NCBI GenBank assembly: GCA_018894105.1
Contig: CM032121.1
Span: 31,410,230 to 31,474,229, forward strand
Length of the DNA: 64,000 bases
From: Jacaranda mimosifolia
Lineage: Eukaryota; Streptophyta; Magnoliopsida; Lamiales; Bignoniaceae
Direction: 5' to 3'
Made by a program: the position numbers and the translations under genes. The notes under the pieces are model-generated. The model saw only the letters and a list, made by a program, of their open reading frames with translations. It was not told the origin of the DNA and searched no databases. Shown in pieces: positions 1 to 12,405 of this stretch. Numbering within the stretch: the first letter of the stretch is position 1; each line of letters begins with the position of its first letter.

Positions 1-1115
1 AGGGCCCTGCTTTGGTGCTGATCTTATCTTCCCCTTTCTGCTGACTGTGTTCGGGTAGCATAGCATTATTAGGATACCAAGGGCCATTCTTGTTATGGTT
101 AGGATTTTGGTTTCATAATCTTTCACCATTCCTAAATTGTTTCTGTACCCAAAAACATCATTTTGTTGATAGCCAAATATGAAGTTAGAGCAAAAGTCAA
201 TTAGCTATGTACGATCATATTCTCTCTTCAACTGTCAGCTGACTGTAGTCCAAAACACCAGTTTTCAACCCAAGAAAATCATACTCAGAAATCTTTTCTG
301 TTTTGTATTCCAAGGCTACAGGCAAAGCATAAGGTATTATTATATATTACTACTAATATTATTTCTTCCACCTGTCATCAATGGCTCTTGAGTTTGTTGC
401 TGATAAGGAAGCTTAATTCTTAGATCAAGACTCAAATCAAGGCACTTTTCTTTAACCGGGCTGTATTCTTCCTTGCACAAAATCCCATCTGCAGTTGTAT
501 TTTTCTCTTCTTTTGAATTTGCACCAGAGAAAGAACGGTTGTTGTCATGGCTGCTGCAGAGTGCAGGCTTATTGATTGGCCTGTGATATGAGTTGTGGGA
601 TCAATCTCTCGGCTCAAAAGTTTGTGAGGTCTTTGTTGCTTAACTTTGAGTGTTGAAACAATATATAATAGTAGTTTTGATTCTTTTGAACAAACATTCT
701 TTTTCTTCTTGATGTATATTTTTTCATATTAGTTACTGTTGTGTCTTTCTAGGAATGGCAAATTGATTCTGTTTCAAGGGTCACAAAATGGATTTCATTC
801 CATTGTTCTAACCCAACCAAACTAATGTTGGGCTCGATTATGTCTAAAATAATTTCATTGGGTTTATTTTGGGCCAGGTTCAGATGGTCGTAATGTAAGC
901 TGCATACAATTGGGGTCAATTGGATTAAAGTAAAATATTTGTTAGTTTAATTTTATTTATCATTAATTTATAAATCTATATTTACGTCCATTGAATAATT
1001 TATAGATGTTATTATTAACCTCTAAAACTTTACAATAACATTCATTACCTAAGTAAAATCCTAATCTAACATCCTGGTCAATTTTGCATTCATCTCGCCA
1101 TTTAACCACATAAGT
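1..1115. other. AT-rich stretch without a recognised gene
   Basis: Only short ORFs without recognisable domains are present on either strand. No splice-supported exon chain, RNA gene or terminal repeat was found. It could include transcribed flanking or UTR sequence of a gene to the left, but nothing here shows it. Confidence 0.5.
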
Positions 1116-1142
1116 TCTCTCTCTCTCTCTCTCTCTCTCTCT
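1116..1142. repeat. (TC)n microsatellite
   Basis: A run of about 13 TC dinucleotides. It lies some 30 bp left of the hAT-like MITE and explains the Arg-Glu repeat peptide seen on the opposite strand, which is not a gene. Confidence 0.95.
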
Positions 1143-1173
1143 CCACATATAATATACATGCACACACACTATC

Positions 1174-1806
1174 TAGGGATGGAAATAGGCTAGGCTTTGA
1201 TTTAAATAGGCCAAACCTGTTATGCAAATGATAAGCCTGAGCCTAACTAGCCTATTATCTATGAATATGCTTTTTTTAAAGGTTAAGCCAATCATTTTTA
1301 ATAAATTTTAAAGTCTTGGTCCGACTTGTAAGTTTACCTAAAAGCCTGTTTTTTACTAAAGTTTTAATTAAGTTAAAATATAACATAAATTTAAAATTTT
1401 AATATACTCCAACTTGTAATAGACCTTGGTAGGCAAGGATTAAAATGATAAATAACAAATATATAATTATAAAAGTTCAAATTTAAATATAAAATAGTAT
1501 CATTTCATCAAAAAAAATACTAAACAATATAAAGGATTCCATAAAGTACTAATTAAAAAAATCAAATACAATTAGCTATTTAATATTATATCATTATTAT
1601 TGTGTTTTTTAATGTGAAGAAGATAAACAGACCGACTTGTTAGGCTTCGCAAGCTTTCAGAAGAGCCTAAATCCAATTTATTTAGTTAAAAGTACTACTT
1701 TTTAAGCGTTGATCGACCTTTTTGTTAAATAGGCTAGGCCTAACTAAGCTATAAATATGTTAGGCCAGAGGCCCTTGATGAGTAGTTTGGCCGAATCCTA
1801 TCCCTA
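1174..1806. mobile_element. hAT-like MITE, 633 bp
   Basis: The left end begins TAGGGATGGAAATAGGC and the reverse complement of the right end begins TAGGGATAGGATTCGGC, matching at 13 of 17 positions. The flanks are ACACTATC (1166-1173) and ACACTAAC (1807-1814), an 8-bp target duplication with one mismatch, as expected of hAT elements. The inside has no coding capacity but carries GGCTAGGC/TTAGGC-type motifs in both orientations near the two ends, giving fold-back potential. The element is non-autonomous and family assignment rests on TIR style and TSD length. Confidence 0.7.
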
Positions 1807-1981
1807 ACACTAACTAATATATGCTCCATGTAATACACCAAAAATTATTATATAGTAATATTTATTTTACTTCATGTGATTAAAAAATACTTTTAAAGAA
1901 CTTATTATTAAGTAACATAAGATGGATATTTTAATTGAAAATATTAAATGTTAAGATAATTTTTATTTGGATAAATTATAG

Positions 1982-2473
1982 TGTTCTAATCCAGGAGGAT
2001 CTATTGCGGAAATAATGAAATAATAGTAAAGTAATTTGATGTAAAGTGACAACAAAATTTAATGTAGTTCGGCGATGTGCCTAATCCACCCAACAAAGAA
2101 AAGGAATTTTACTGATTTCAAATCAAAGTGCAAGTACAAATTTGAATCCCACAAATCTCATAAAAACACCTAACACCCTCATTCCAAACTCCGTCTTGAG
2201 AGAATTACTAAAAAGCAATAAAGAAGCCCTTGTGTTATGTTCGTGATACTTTTCTCGAAAGAAAAAACTGATATTTATACTCAAAAATTGAATCCCAAGG
2301 CCCGTAGGCCTGCGCTGTGAGCTAGGGCGCACAAACTTGCGCCCTGGCGCGTTGCGTCTTTCCAACACGCGCCGGGGTGTGTTATCGAGCCCATTTCGAC
2401 CACTTTGCTCTGTTTCGCTCCATTTCTTCCGATCCTTGTCAATTTTACCTCAAATTTCAAGGCAAAATCAACA
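1982..2473 (-). repeat. Copia 3' LTR
   Basis: Starts TGTTCTAATCCAGG and ends AAAATCAACA. Its sequence follows that of 6509-7000 throughout, with scattered substitutions, so insertion is not recent. In element orientation this is the downstream LTR. Confidence 0.92.
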
Positions 2474-2486
2474 ATTCTCCACATTG
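2474..2486 (-). other. Copia polypurine tract
   Basis: Read on the minus strand, the bases just before the 3' LTR are TCAATGTGGAGAAT, a purine-rich stretch in the usual plus-strand priming position. Confidence 0.6.
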
Positions 2487-2535
2487 ACTTGAAATTCCCA
2501 TTCATCTTCTTTGTCCCTGCCCCCAATAGGGCCTG

Positions 2536-4209
2536 TTATCTGAGTCTGCAAACATTAACCAAATCCAAGCAATGCTCGAATTTGATTCCTGGAACAGCCT
2601 TAGTCAACATGTCTGCCGTATTATCCTTTATCCCAACTTTGTCAACCAACATGACTCCTTGAGACACCATATCCTGAACAAAGTGATACCTCACATCTAT
2701 GTGCTTTGTTCTCTCATGAAATGCTTGATTCTTTGATAAGTATATGGCACTCTGATTGTCACAAAATACCTTAGTGATCACAGAAGTCATACCCATATCA
2801 TCGATAAGCCCCTTTAGCCAAATGCCTTCCTTAACACCTTCAGCCAAAGCCATGTACTCAGCTTCTGTTGTAGATAATACAACTGATGACTGTAAAGTCG
2901 CCTTCTAACTAACCGTATAACTTAATACACAAAACACATAGCTCGTCATAGACCTTCTGCTGTCTAAATCTCCTGTATAATCCGTATCCAAATAGTCAAT
3001 AATTTTTGTAGTAGAATTCGATTGACTATACCTCAAACATTTATCTGCAGAGCCTCTCAGTTACCTCATGATCCATTTCATAGTCTGTCAATGAGTCTTT
3101 CCTGGCTTGTGCATATACCTGCTCACAACACTGACTGCATGTGAAATGTCTGGCCTAGTGCACACCATGGCGTACATCAAGCTACCCACTGCACTAGCAT
3201 ATGGCACATTTGACATGTGCTCTAACTCCTCAGTACTCGGTGATAGATCTGATGAGAGCCTGAAATGAGCTGCAAATGGCATACTAACTAGCTTGGACTT
3301 ATCCATCCCAAATCGCTCAAGTACTTTCTCAATGTAATGCTGTTGAGACAAGTACAACAATCCTACGTGTCTATCCCGGATGATCTCCATGCCCAATATC
3401 TTCTTTGCATCGCCTAAATCCTTCATCTCCAATTCTTCACTTAACTGAGCTTTTAATTGGTTGATCTCAGATATGTTTCTAGAGGCAATCAACATATCAT
3501 CAATGTACAACAACAAATATACGAGAAGGCTATCACTACAAATTTTGTAATATACACAACAATCAAATTTGCTTCTAGTATATCCTATCTTGGTAATAAA
3601 AGCATCAAACCTTTTATACCACTTCCTGGGAGACTGCTTTAGGCCATATAATGACCTCTTTAAAAGACATACTTGATTTTGTTTCGCGGGAACAACGAAT
3701 CCTTCTTATTGACTTATGTAGATTTGTTCCTCCAACTCACCATGCAAAAACGCTGTTTTCACAGCCATCTGCTCTAGTTCCATATCAAACAGAGCAACCA
3801 TGGCAAGTAAAACACGAATGAAAGTATGTTTTACAACTGGAGAGAATACTTCATGAAAGTCAACTCCCTCTCTCTGAGTAAAACCCTTAGCAACCAATCG
3901 CACCTTGTATCTAGCATCTTCAACACCGGGAATCCCTTCCTTCTTCTTGTAGATCCATTTGCAACCTACAATCTTCTGCCCTTTGGGTATATCAACCAAC
4001 TCCTATGTGTTATTCTTGTGTAGAGACTCCATCTCTTCACTCATAATTGCAACCCATTTATCAGAATCTGGCCTGGAAATTACCTCTTTGTATGAGACTG
4101 GATCATCTCCTACAAACTCCTCAGCTGAACTCAGAGCATAAGCTACCAGATCTGAGTAAGCATACCACTTTGGTAGTTTGATTTGCCTCCTCTCCCTATC
4201 GCGAGCCAA
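2536..4209 (-). pseudogene. Copia reverse transcriptase-RNase H pseudogene
   Basis: Reverse transcriptase and RNase H part of the Copia polyprotein. Pieces in order on the minus strand: an RT N-terminal segment (4209-4003), the RT fingers with VGCKWIYKKK and RLVAKGFTQREG (3999-3706), the catalytic box LLYIDDMLIA (about 3516-3487) with the thumb and connection to 3088, and RNase H with CDNQSAIYLSKN and ERTKHIDVRYHF (2853-2536). These pieces share one frame but are separated by stop codons, several where Trp or Gln is normal (for example stop-KATLQSS near 2907). Both Asp residues of YIDD remain. Size is close to a normal Copia RT-RH, so decay is by point changes rather than large deletion. Confidence 0.9.
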
Positions 4210-4242
4210 GTGATAATTTTGTAGTGGTTCATTTTCCTGCTG

Positions 4243-5630
4243 TTAGTTAGGTGGTAATGTGCTCTCACCAGCTTCATATACCATATTCTGTTTCCCCTTT
4301 GAAACTTGGGGAGGATCAATATGAATATCCACATTCTCCTTAACGCCCTGTTGACCGCTTTCTTGCTGCTCCACCTTCTTCATCATTGCAAACTCATAGA
4401 ATGTCACGTCTCTGCTGATAATCATCTTGGAGCCCTTGTTATCATTACACCACAAATGATAACCTTTGACTCCATCTGCATAGCCTAGAAATATGCACTT
4501 CCTAGCCCTTGGCTCAAGCTTTCCATCCCGGACATGAGCATAGGCTGGACACCCAAATACTCTCAGATTTGAGTAATCAGTAGGAGACCCGGACCAAACT
4601 TCCATTGGTATCTTGCAGTCCAAAGCAGTTGATGGTGACCTATTCACCAAATAACACGCAGTGTTAATTGATTCGGCCCAAAAATCCTTGGACAATCCGA
4701 CGTTAAAGAGCATATATCTAGCTCTTTCCAAGATAGTCCTGTTCATCCGTTCTGCAACTCCATTCTACTGTGGTGTATGTACAACTATGCAATGCCTCAC
4801 AATTCCTTGTCGCAGAATTCCTGAAATTCCTTGTTGCAGAACTCCAATCCGTTGTCAGTCCTCAAGCGCTTGATCTCCTTTCCTGTCTGCTTCTCAATTA
4901 AGGTCTTCCATTTCTTGAAGTTGACAAACACCTTATCCTTATGCTTCAACATGTACACCTACACTCTCTGTGATAAATCATCTATGAATGTCAGCATGTA
5001 CCTTGCACCTCCCTTTGAAGGAACTTGAGAAGGTCCCCAAAGATCTGAGTGAATGTAATCCAAGGTGCCTTTGGTCCTATGAACTGCAGTGCCGAATTTC
5101 ACCCTGTGTTGCTTGCCTACACACACTGCTCGCAGAAATCCAGTTCTCAAGTTTTCTCTCTGCAAAGCAAACTTCGTTTGCTCAGTTCTGACATCCCCCT
5201 TTCACTTATATGCCCAAGCCGCATATACCATAGTCTCGTAGTATCATTGACTGATGAAAAAATTGCTGCAGTACTAGAAACCGTGTTTCCTTGCAATATG
5301 TTAAGGCTGTTCCGCTTTTTTCCCTTTATGATAAGCAATGCACCTTTGGAAACCCGCATAACTCCATCTCGAGCTCTGTACTCACAACCATTCTTGTCTA
5401 GAGTACCCAGCAATATCAGACTTTTCTTCAGATCTGGAACATGGCGCACATCTGTTAGGGTCCTTACTATCCCATCATGCATCTTGATACAAACTGAGCC
5501 AATTACTACAATCCTGCAAGAAGCATCGTTTCCCATAAGCACTTTACCAGCATCATATTTATGGTATGTGGTAAACCAATCTTCTCGTGGGCACATGTGG
5601 TAGGAGAAGCCACTATCCAAAATCCATTCA
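4243..5630 (-). pseudogene. Copia protease-integrase pseudogene
   Basis: Begins with the aspartic protease motif WILDSGFSYHM (near 5620), followed by a GAG-pre-integrase segment with LWYMRLGHISERG. The integrase core follows with DYIHSDLWGPSQ (first Asp, about 5070), RTDNGLEF (second Asp, about 4850) and NGVAERMNRT (Glu, about 4750), then LRVFGCPAYAHV and FLGYADGVKGYHLWC. The reading frame changes near 5150-5165 and again before 4746. An in-frame TAG near 4767 falls inside the expected HTPQQNG motif, a C-to-T change of a Gln codon. The domain order protease-integrase-RT identifies Copia rather than Gypsy. Confidence 0.88.
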
Positions 5631-5764
5631 AAGCTTAGTAAAGTTTCAGCAACATTGAGAACAAGCCCACCATTAGACTCATCCTCAACAATTCCGGCGA
5701 CATCATCCCATTTTTGATCAGAAGTTTCAATTGTATCCTTCGCCTTTCCTCGTTCCGGACAGTT

Positions 5765-6490
5765 TCATTTCCAATGCCCCTTTCCTCCGCACCTAAAACA
5801 CTTGACACCATTTCTAGGCTTGGTTCGGGACTTCGATCGGCCTCTATTCCTTCCCCTGTCTCTCGATCTCCCTTTTGCCACCAATCCTTCCCCACTTTCA
5901 CCATCGTTGCTGCCCAGGACATGTTTTCTCAACTCGTTGGGATTTAATGAGGCCTTTACATCCTTCATTGAAATTGTATCTCTCCCGTACAACAAAGTAC
6001 TAACCAAGTGCTCAAAAGATTTTGGCAGAGAACACAAGAGAATTAAGGCTTGATCTTCATCATCAATTTTGACATCTATATTAGCGAGATCCAGAATCAC
6101 CTTATTGAAAAAATCAATATGTTGAGTGATAGATGTACCTTTCTTCATTCTCAATGTATATAATCGTTGTTTCAAATACAACCGATTCGTCAGGGATTTC
6201 GTCATATATAGACTCTCTAGCTTCTTCCATAAATCCGCTAGCGTACTTTCCGTGGCGACCTCTCTCAGTACGTTATCCGCCAATGATAACACCAAAGTAC
6301 CGTAAGCCTTCGCCATGAACTTATCATTCTCCTCGTCCTTCAGCATTTTCGGCAGGGAATCTCTGCCCTTTAACATTCTCTGTAATCCTTGTTGACACAG
6401 GAGGGCGTGAACCTTCATCTTCCACAGCCCAAAGTCATTCTTCCCATCAAATTTCTCTACCTCGTACTTCATTCCTGACATCTGATCCAA
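5765..6490 (-). pseudogene. Copia gag (nucleocapsid) remnant
   Basis: 241-residue open frame starting just inside the primer site. It has the UBN2/gag domain of plant Copia elements (motifs FDGKNDFGLWKMKV near residue 14 and LKQRLYTLRMKKG near residue 105), then a basic RGRSKSRT stretch and the zinc knuckle start CFRCGGKGHWK at its end. The knuckle CX2CX4HX4C is continued after a break. This is the best preserved part of the element. The product would coat the element RNA in virus-like particles. The protease lies in the same frame at 5620, so gag and pol were probably one polyprotein. Confidence 0.9.
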
Positions 6491-6493
6491 CCT

Positions 6494-6505
6494 GCTCTGA
6501 TACCA
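6494..6505 (-). other. Copia primer binding site (tRNA-iMet)
   Basis: On the minus strand this reads TGGTATCAGAGC, the standard complement of the initiator tRNA-Met 3' end, three bases inside the 5' LTR. Confidence 0.93.
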
Positions 6506-6508
6506 ATT

Positions 6509-7000
6509 TGTTGTAACCTAGGAGGATCTATTGCAAAAACAATGAAATAATGGTAAAGTAATTCGATATAAAGTGACAACAAGATTTAATGTGGTTCGGC
6601 GATGTGCCTAATCCACCCAACAAAGAAAAGGAATTTTATTGATCTCAAATCAAAGTGCAAGTACAAATTTGAATCCCACAAATCTCACGAAAACACCTAA
6701 CACCTTCGTTCTAAACTCTTTTTGAGAGAATTACTCAAAGGCACTAAAGAAGCCCTTGTGTTATGTTTGTGATACTTTTCCCGAAAGAAAAAATTGATAT
6801 TTATACTTGAAAATCAAAGCCCAAGGACCGTGGGCCTGCGTCGTGCGCCGGGGCACACAAAACTTGCGCCCCAGTGCATCGCGTCCTTCCAACACGCGGG
6901 GGTGTGTGTTCTTGAGCCCATTTCGACCACTTTGCTTCGTTTTGCTACATTTCTTCCATTTCTTGTCAATTTTACCTCAAATTTCAAGGCAAAATCAACA
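6509..7000 (-). repeat. Copia 5' LTR
   Basis: Starts TGTTGTAACCTAGG and ends AAAATCAACA; 492 bp, the same length as its partner at 1982-2473. In element orientation it is the upstream LTR carrying the promoter. Confidence 0.92.
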
Positions 7001-8843
7001 TACAGAATATCAAGATTGCTAAATATATATATATATATATTATAAATTTAAATAGTAAAAGAATTTAAAAATAAAAGATAAAGAGTAAGAAATTAAAAAT
7101 ATGAGTAAAACATTTTGTTCAATATATTTTTTTAAATTAGATATACCTACACGTATTTCGATATGATACTAAGCAAACAAATTTTTTAAAATATCAAACC
7201 TTTTAGTATGATCTCTTAAAAATATGAAAACCATAATCACAATTTTCATAACAATTGAGGTTTTGAAAATATTAATTATTTATAAATAGAGTAAACATAT
7301 AAGTTTTCGTACTTCACATATAAAAACAACTTATGTTAATTTATTCTTTAATCGCCAATTCAGCACATGCTTGTAGAATGCAATATTTTAGAAATTAAAA
7401 TATTTTTAAATGGTCATATTTCTTAATTCTCATAAATTTCTCTTATAAATATAAAATGTACAAATAATTTAATTTGTTACTTAGTTTCAATCAAACTTTC
7501 TTGATCTAACACTATTACATAATTATTATTACTTACACATATAAAAACATTCTTTTATGAACTCTTATAGAGGAAAAATATATAAAGAAATGTGCACGAT
7601 ATAAATATTAAAATGCACAAATAGATATACTCAAAAATATAAAGATTGATCTCATTGATTATATAAGTATTCAAACTTCAATATTTTTTTCAAAAAAATT
7701 AACTATACCAACCATATATTTACATTCCTTATAGAAAACTTACTTCAATTAATTGATTATGAGTTCTCTATTATTAAGTTGTCAAACATAAAAAATGATT
7801 GCAGTTTAAAATTTTGATAATTATATAAAAATTGAACTTAGAGTTTGTAGATGTTGGGAAGTAATTTCTTATGTTCAAAATAAAGTTTAAATTCAAATTA
7901 AATTATTAGTATATTCCTTATATATGATTTTATATTAATGTATTTTGTATCTATAAAAGACATTATTATAAAAATAATTACAATTTTAAAAAAATTGATA
8001 AACGTAGGACTCACACATCAATTGATTTATAATTATTTATTTGTCAAATTATAAAATCTTTATTTAGAAAATAATGATATGATGTTCTAAAGAAATGGGT
8101 GTCTATCGTTTCTATAACATATGTGTCTATCCTTTCTATAAAACATGAATATGTTCTAATGTTTTAATGTTGGATGATTGAAGAAAAATTAGTCATATTA
8201 TATAAAATACAAAAACAATATATTAAATATAAAAAATTAGTTGCACTGATGTAGATATATATTATTAATATATATTTATAGTTGGATGATTGATGTATGT
8301 ATATATATATTGTAATGATTGATATATGATTGTAAGAAAATAATATGTAAATAATTGAATTGATTAATTTGTTTAAATTTTTTAATTAATATTAAAAAAG
8401 TTATATAATTAGTATTGAAAATAAATTCCTTAGAAAAATAAGAATCTTGTCTTGTTAAAAATAATATATGAAAATAATTAACATATAAATAATATTTATA
8501 ATTAACAAAAAATAATTGAATAGTTAGGCATTATTTAAATATTTATGGAAATTAATTGTTAAAAAAATTATTGAGCGGATTATTAAATATTAAATGAACT
8601 AATATATTAATTAATAATTTCTTAACAAATTATTTGACAAATTAATCAGGACTATTTGACATTACGTATTTAACCAAATATTAAAATTTTTAGAGCAATA
8701 GATGGCTTAAACTTTTAAATTTTAATTTGTTTAATAGAAATTTAAATTCTTAAAGTTTCTAAACATAAATTTTAATTTTTTAAATTTTGAAATAAAAATA
8801 TTAAAAATTTTTAAATAGTAAAATTTGAACACACACACACACG

Positions 8844-8878
<35 letters not shown>

Positions 8879-9075
8879 CGCAAGTGAAGTGGGCTAGAAT
8901 TTGCAGTCTGAGCACAAACAAGCCTCGGAATCCTATTAACTAGCCCCACCAGCTCTTTACAGTTTACACATGCAGAAACCTTTGAATGCATATATATTGC
9001 CAAAGGAAATATGGAAAAATAAACGTAACAATAAAGGTAAAAGAAACTTGGATAAGTATTCTAATATATTTGTTA
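7001..9075. other. AT-rich intergenic stretch, no gene
   Basis: Very AT-rich with short (TA)n runs (about 7022-7040, 8297-8310) and no long ORF, terminal repeat or recognisable domain. I see nothing functional in it. Confidence 0.6.
8829..8875. repeat. (AC)n(AT)n compound microsatellite
   Basis: AC repeats followed directly by about 14 AT repeats. Confidence 0.95.
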
Positions 9076-10289
9076 GGGGCACGTTTGATATTTGCGAGTA
9101 CCCAAAACATCAACTTTGAATCTCACCTAGTTGGTTTGTTTGATAGGCAAAATTAGAATTGTAGGTTGGCCCGCATTTAATCCAAGGTCTGGCATTGTTG
9201 TTGCAATTATTACTTATTCAAGTAGTGAGGTACTCTGGGGTGTGATTGTTGGGCAATCCTGGTTCACAACAAAATGTCATTCTTGCCCTCCATTATGTGA
9301 ACTATTTTATGGTTTTTACCCTCGAATAATTGAAGACAGACACAGCCCCCTCTCCCCTTTCCCTTTCATCACAATTCCCCTTTTTTGTATCTTGTCTCCC
9401 CTGTATTATTTGAAGAACCCTAGTGGTCTTATTTCATGGGATGAAAATTACTAAAATCTTCAATTAGCATGTAACTTGAGGAAGGCCATTCTTGGTGCCG
9501 GATTTTGTTTGTGATAACAATTTTTACATTGACCGTTTGCATACTTTCTATTATATTCTTTTTCTCCTTATCTAAGTATGATATCTCTAAGTTTTACTCG
9601 ATTTCCTTTTGGTTTTTCCTTTTTGTTTCAGGATCTGGGTGTGTCGTTGAGACTTGCGTGAGCATGACCGTGATGAAACTGTAGAGTTTGGTTCACATTT
9701 TGCTTGGAAAGGTACTTGTAACCCCCTTCTTCATCTCTCAGTTTTATGTAAGGCATGCCTTTTTTTAATTTAGCTAGCTATAAGCATGGAACCATGTTTA
9801 TCGTTGTTGAGTTACTATAATTTCTATAGTCCAATGTGTTTGTTGCTTGAGAATTTAGTGTCATTTCAGTATGTTTATTCCACCATTCATTTTTCTGTTA
9901 CCTGTGTTTAGTAGGTTTTTGTGAATACAAATAGTTTATTTCTTGAAGCATTTATGTGTTATCATGGTTAGGAAAATGACTACTGTTATGGTGTTATTGA
10001 TACTAAGTAAGTGGACAGAGAGTGAGGCAATTGAAATTTGTTATAATTCTGTCCATACTTACAAATTTACATACTAGCTAATTTAAACAAGTTTTTTCTT
10101 GCAAATTGTAAGATCTACTCATTGTCTGAACATAAATGTGTTACCTAATGATAATGCATCTTGTGTTTGCTTCAATAGCTTTTGGATAGTTATCATTTGG
10201 TTTTAATCGCTTCGAAATAATTTCTTTTTAGATTTTTTTTATAGGAAATTCCCATGGATTGGAACACCAAAATCTGTATTTTGATATGA

Positions 10290-12043
10290 ATTCAAGTAGT
10301 TTTGCTGCAAAGAATAATTTGCATGCTTTTGGATTTATTGTGCTTAACTCATACATTATGTAAGACGCCTATAGGAGAAATGGGGTGCCAAAGAGTTTCT
10401 AAGATACTAGATCAATTAAAACACTTGAGAGAGTTTGTGAAAATTAATTATCAAGCATGTTTGGATAACTTGCGTATGGATAAAAATACCTTTTGGCAGT
10501 TTTGTTATTTGATAGAGCATGTAGGAGAACTTCAAAACGAAAAAGTTTAGGTATCCCAGAGAAAGTAGCCACCTTTTTTTTACTTTCTATTTTAGCACAT
10601 CATAAGAAGAATATGATCATGAAGCATGATTTTAAGCAATTTGCTAATACAATTAGCAAGTATTTCAAACAATGCCTTAAAATAGTTGTAAAGATAAGTT
10701 CATTGCTCCTTGTCGATCCTCAACCCGTCGATGATGATTGCACTAATGAGACATGCAGATGCTTTAAGGTATGTTTAAATAAACCTATGAGTTATTTCAA
10801 ACAAGATAAGGTATAGAATCGTTATGCATTTTGAAATTATCATTCTTATTTTATAAGGTTGTCTTGGTGCCCTTGATGAAATCTATATATTGGTCCTTGT
10901 ACTAGCAAACGAATAAACCTGTTACAGGTCCAAGAGGGTGAGATTGCAGTGAACGTACTTGGTGTTTGCAATTGTGAATGAATTTTGTCTATGTATTTGT
11001 CAGATGGGAGGGCTTTGTTGTGGATAATAAGGTATTACATATAGCTATTAACATGCCAAATAGGCTTAGGCTTTATTTGGTTGTGAATTGGGCCATTCTC
11101 CCAAAATATTTTGGGAGAGTGAATTTTGGGTAGTGGGGTTAGGGAATGTGATAGTTTTTTTGTTTGTGTTTTGGGAGAATAAATTAGGAGAAAATGATTT
11201 GTTTGTTTGTGTTTTGGGGGACAAGATGTCACATCAATGATTTTCTTGTTGGGTTTATGGGATGAAATGAATATTTTAGAATTGTTTATATATGTGTATA
11301 TATAGATTGTATGAATGGTAGTATGTGTGTATATTTGTAATAATGAAAGAATGAGTGGTGCCTTAGGGAATAGGGTGGGGTTGGGAATAGTAGGAATTTT
11401 TTGGGAATAAATTTTGTATTTGTGGGATTGTGGAATGTGTAGTATTTGTTTGTTTAAATTTTGGGAGTTGGAAAATAAATTGGGGGTTGACAAACAAACA
11501 AAGCCTTAAAGTATCAGTTGATAAAGCATATTATGTGTCACGAACTTGTATGCTTCTTTCTTGGATTATTATGGACTTCGATCTAATCTACATTTAATCA
11601 TGCTTAATGTAGGAAATTACTACTTATGTGATGCCGACCACACCAACTGTGAAATATTTTTGACTCTATATCGTGGCATTATATATATACCACCTCAATT
11701 ACTAAAGCAATGGAGCATTGACACTGCAAAACCTTCACAAATATTTCAACATGAAGTATGTTAGGGCACGTAACATGATTGAAAGGGCTATTGGACTTCC
11801 AAACGGGCGATAGGTTGTCTTAAGAAGTACTACTTTTTATTCAATCAAAACACAAAACATGATAATATTGGTGTGTGCACTTTTGCATAATTACAACCGT
11901 GCACAGATGCCTATTGACCCTTTTGAGGATCAAATTTTGGTTCATGATGAAGACTATCAACTAACGAAAGTTAACCATATTAACAAGATTGAAGGCTTAT
12001 CCAAGTGGAACAATTGGCATGATAACCTAGCTAACAATATGTA
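10290..12043 (+). pseudogene. PIF/Harbinger (HARBI1/ALP1-like) transposase pseudogene
   Basis: DDE-4 transposase remnant. The N-terminal part reads RMDKNTFWQFCYLIEHVG (10470-10525), then after a frameshift EKVATFFLLSILAHHKKN (10558-10611). A likely intron (about 10769-10857) precedes CLGALDEIYI. WEGFVVDNKVLHIAI (about 11006-11050) runs up to the inserted MITE (11069-11505). A second short intron ends at about 11610, followed by GNYYLCDADHTNCEIF (11610-11657), which holds the second conserved Asp, and ARNMIERAIGLPNGR (about 11768), then IILVCALLHNYNRAQMPIDP (11862-11921). The order and spacing match plant ALP1-like/Harbinger proteins of about 400 residues. Frameshifts and stops make it non-coding. 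Confidence 0.85.
11069..11505. mobile_element. Tourist-like MITE copy 1 (437 bp), nested in the Harbinger transposase
   Basis: Begins GGCTTTATTTGG and ends CAAACAAAGCC, flanked by TTA on both sides (11066-11068 and 11506-11508), the 3-bp target typical of Tourist/Harbinger MITEs. A second copy with extensive similarity lies at 58214-58669. With the MITE and one TTA removed, the transposase frame reads on across the site (NMPNRLKVS), so this copy inserted into a coding exon. The apparent 152-residue frame on the minus strand here is not a gene. Confidence 0.9.
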
Positions 12044-12405
12044 GCAATCATGCAGAAGGGCTCACTTAACGTCCTAGTATGCTAGATTTAGTCTAGAAGA
12101 AGAATTCTATAGAATATGAATGTCAATTTTCTTACCAGGATAGTTGTACTTTTCTATAAGTTAATGCGTGGAGAATACATAGCTTTAAATAGATGTCCCA
12201 AAATAATTCTTTATTTGGTGTTTGATAGTACGATGTTAGAGTGCATTTCTTAGATTTCATGTTATTAGTATGCGCTTGTTTGTTTATGATTCATATGTGC
12301 ACGTATGTGTCACTTGTGTGAATATTTAGGTGTATTTATATTCAATATGCCAATTTACATATATGCTTTAATTTTGTGATATTTAAGTAACATTGTTGTT
12401 GACAG

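Larger units (their letters stand above)
1982..7000 (-). mobile_element. Ty1/Copia LTR retrotransposon, decayed
   Basis: A full structural element in reverse orientation. Two 492-bp LTRs (1982-2473 and 6509-7000) each begin TG and end CA. A tRNA-iMet primer site lies inside the right LTR and a purine-rich tract inside the left LTR. The flanks TATAG (1977-1981) and TACAG (7001-7005) form a 5-bp target duplication with one mismatch. Gag, protease, integrase, reverse transcriptase and RNase H remnants follow in Copia order (integrase before RT). The gag and RT style resembles the Tork/TNT-like lineage, which is an inference. Several stop codons and frameshifts make it non-functional. Confidence 0.93.

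Noticed and set aside
963..1169. Minus-strand ORF with an Arg-Glu repeat
   Set aside because: It is the translation of the (TC)n microsatellite and has no other support.
9131..9454. 107-residue plus-strand ORF
   Set aside because: No recognisable domain; it lies in the 5' non-coding part of the Harbinger element and has no coding-like features.
11035..11493. 152-residue minus-strand ORF
   Set aside because: Chance frame across the Tourist-like MITE, low complexity in Pro/Lys/Thr.
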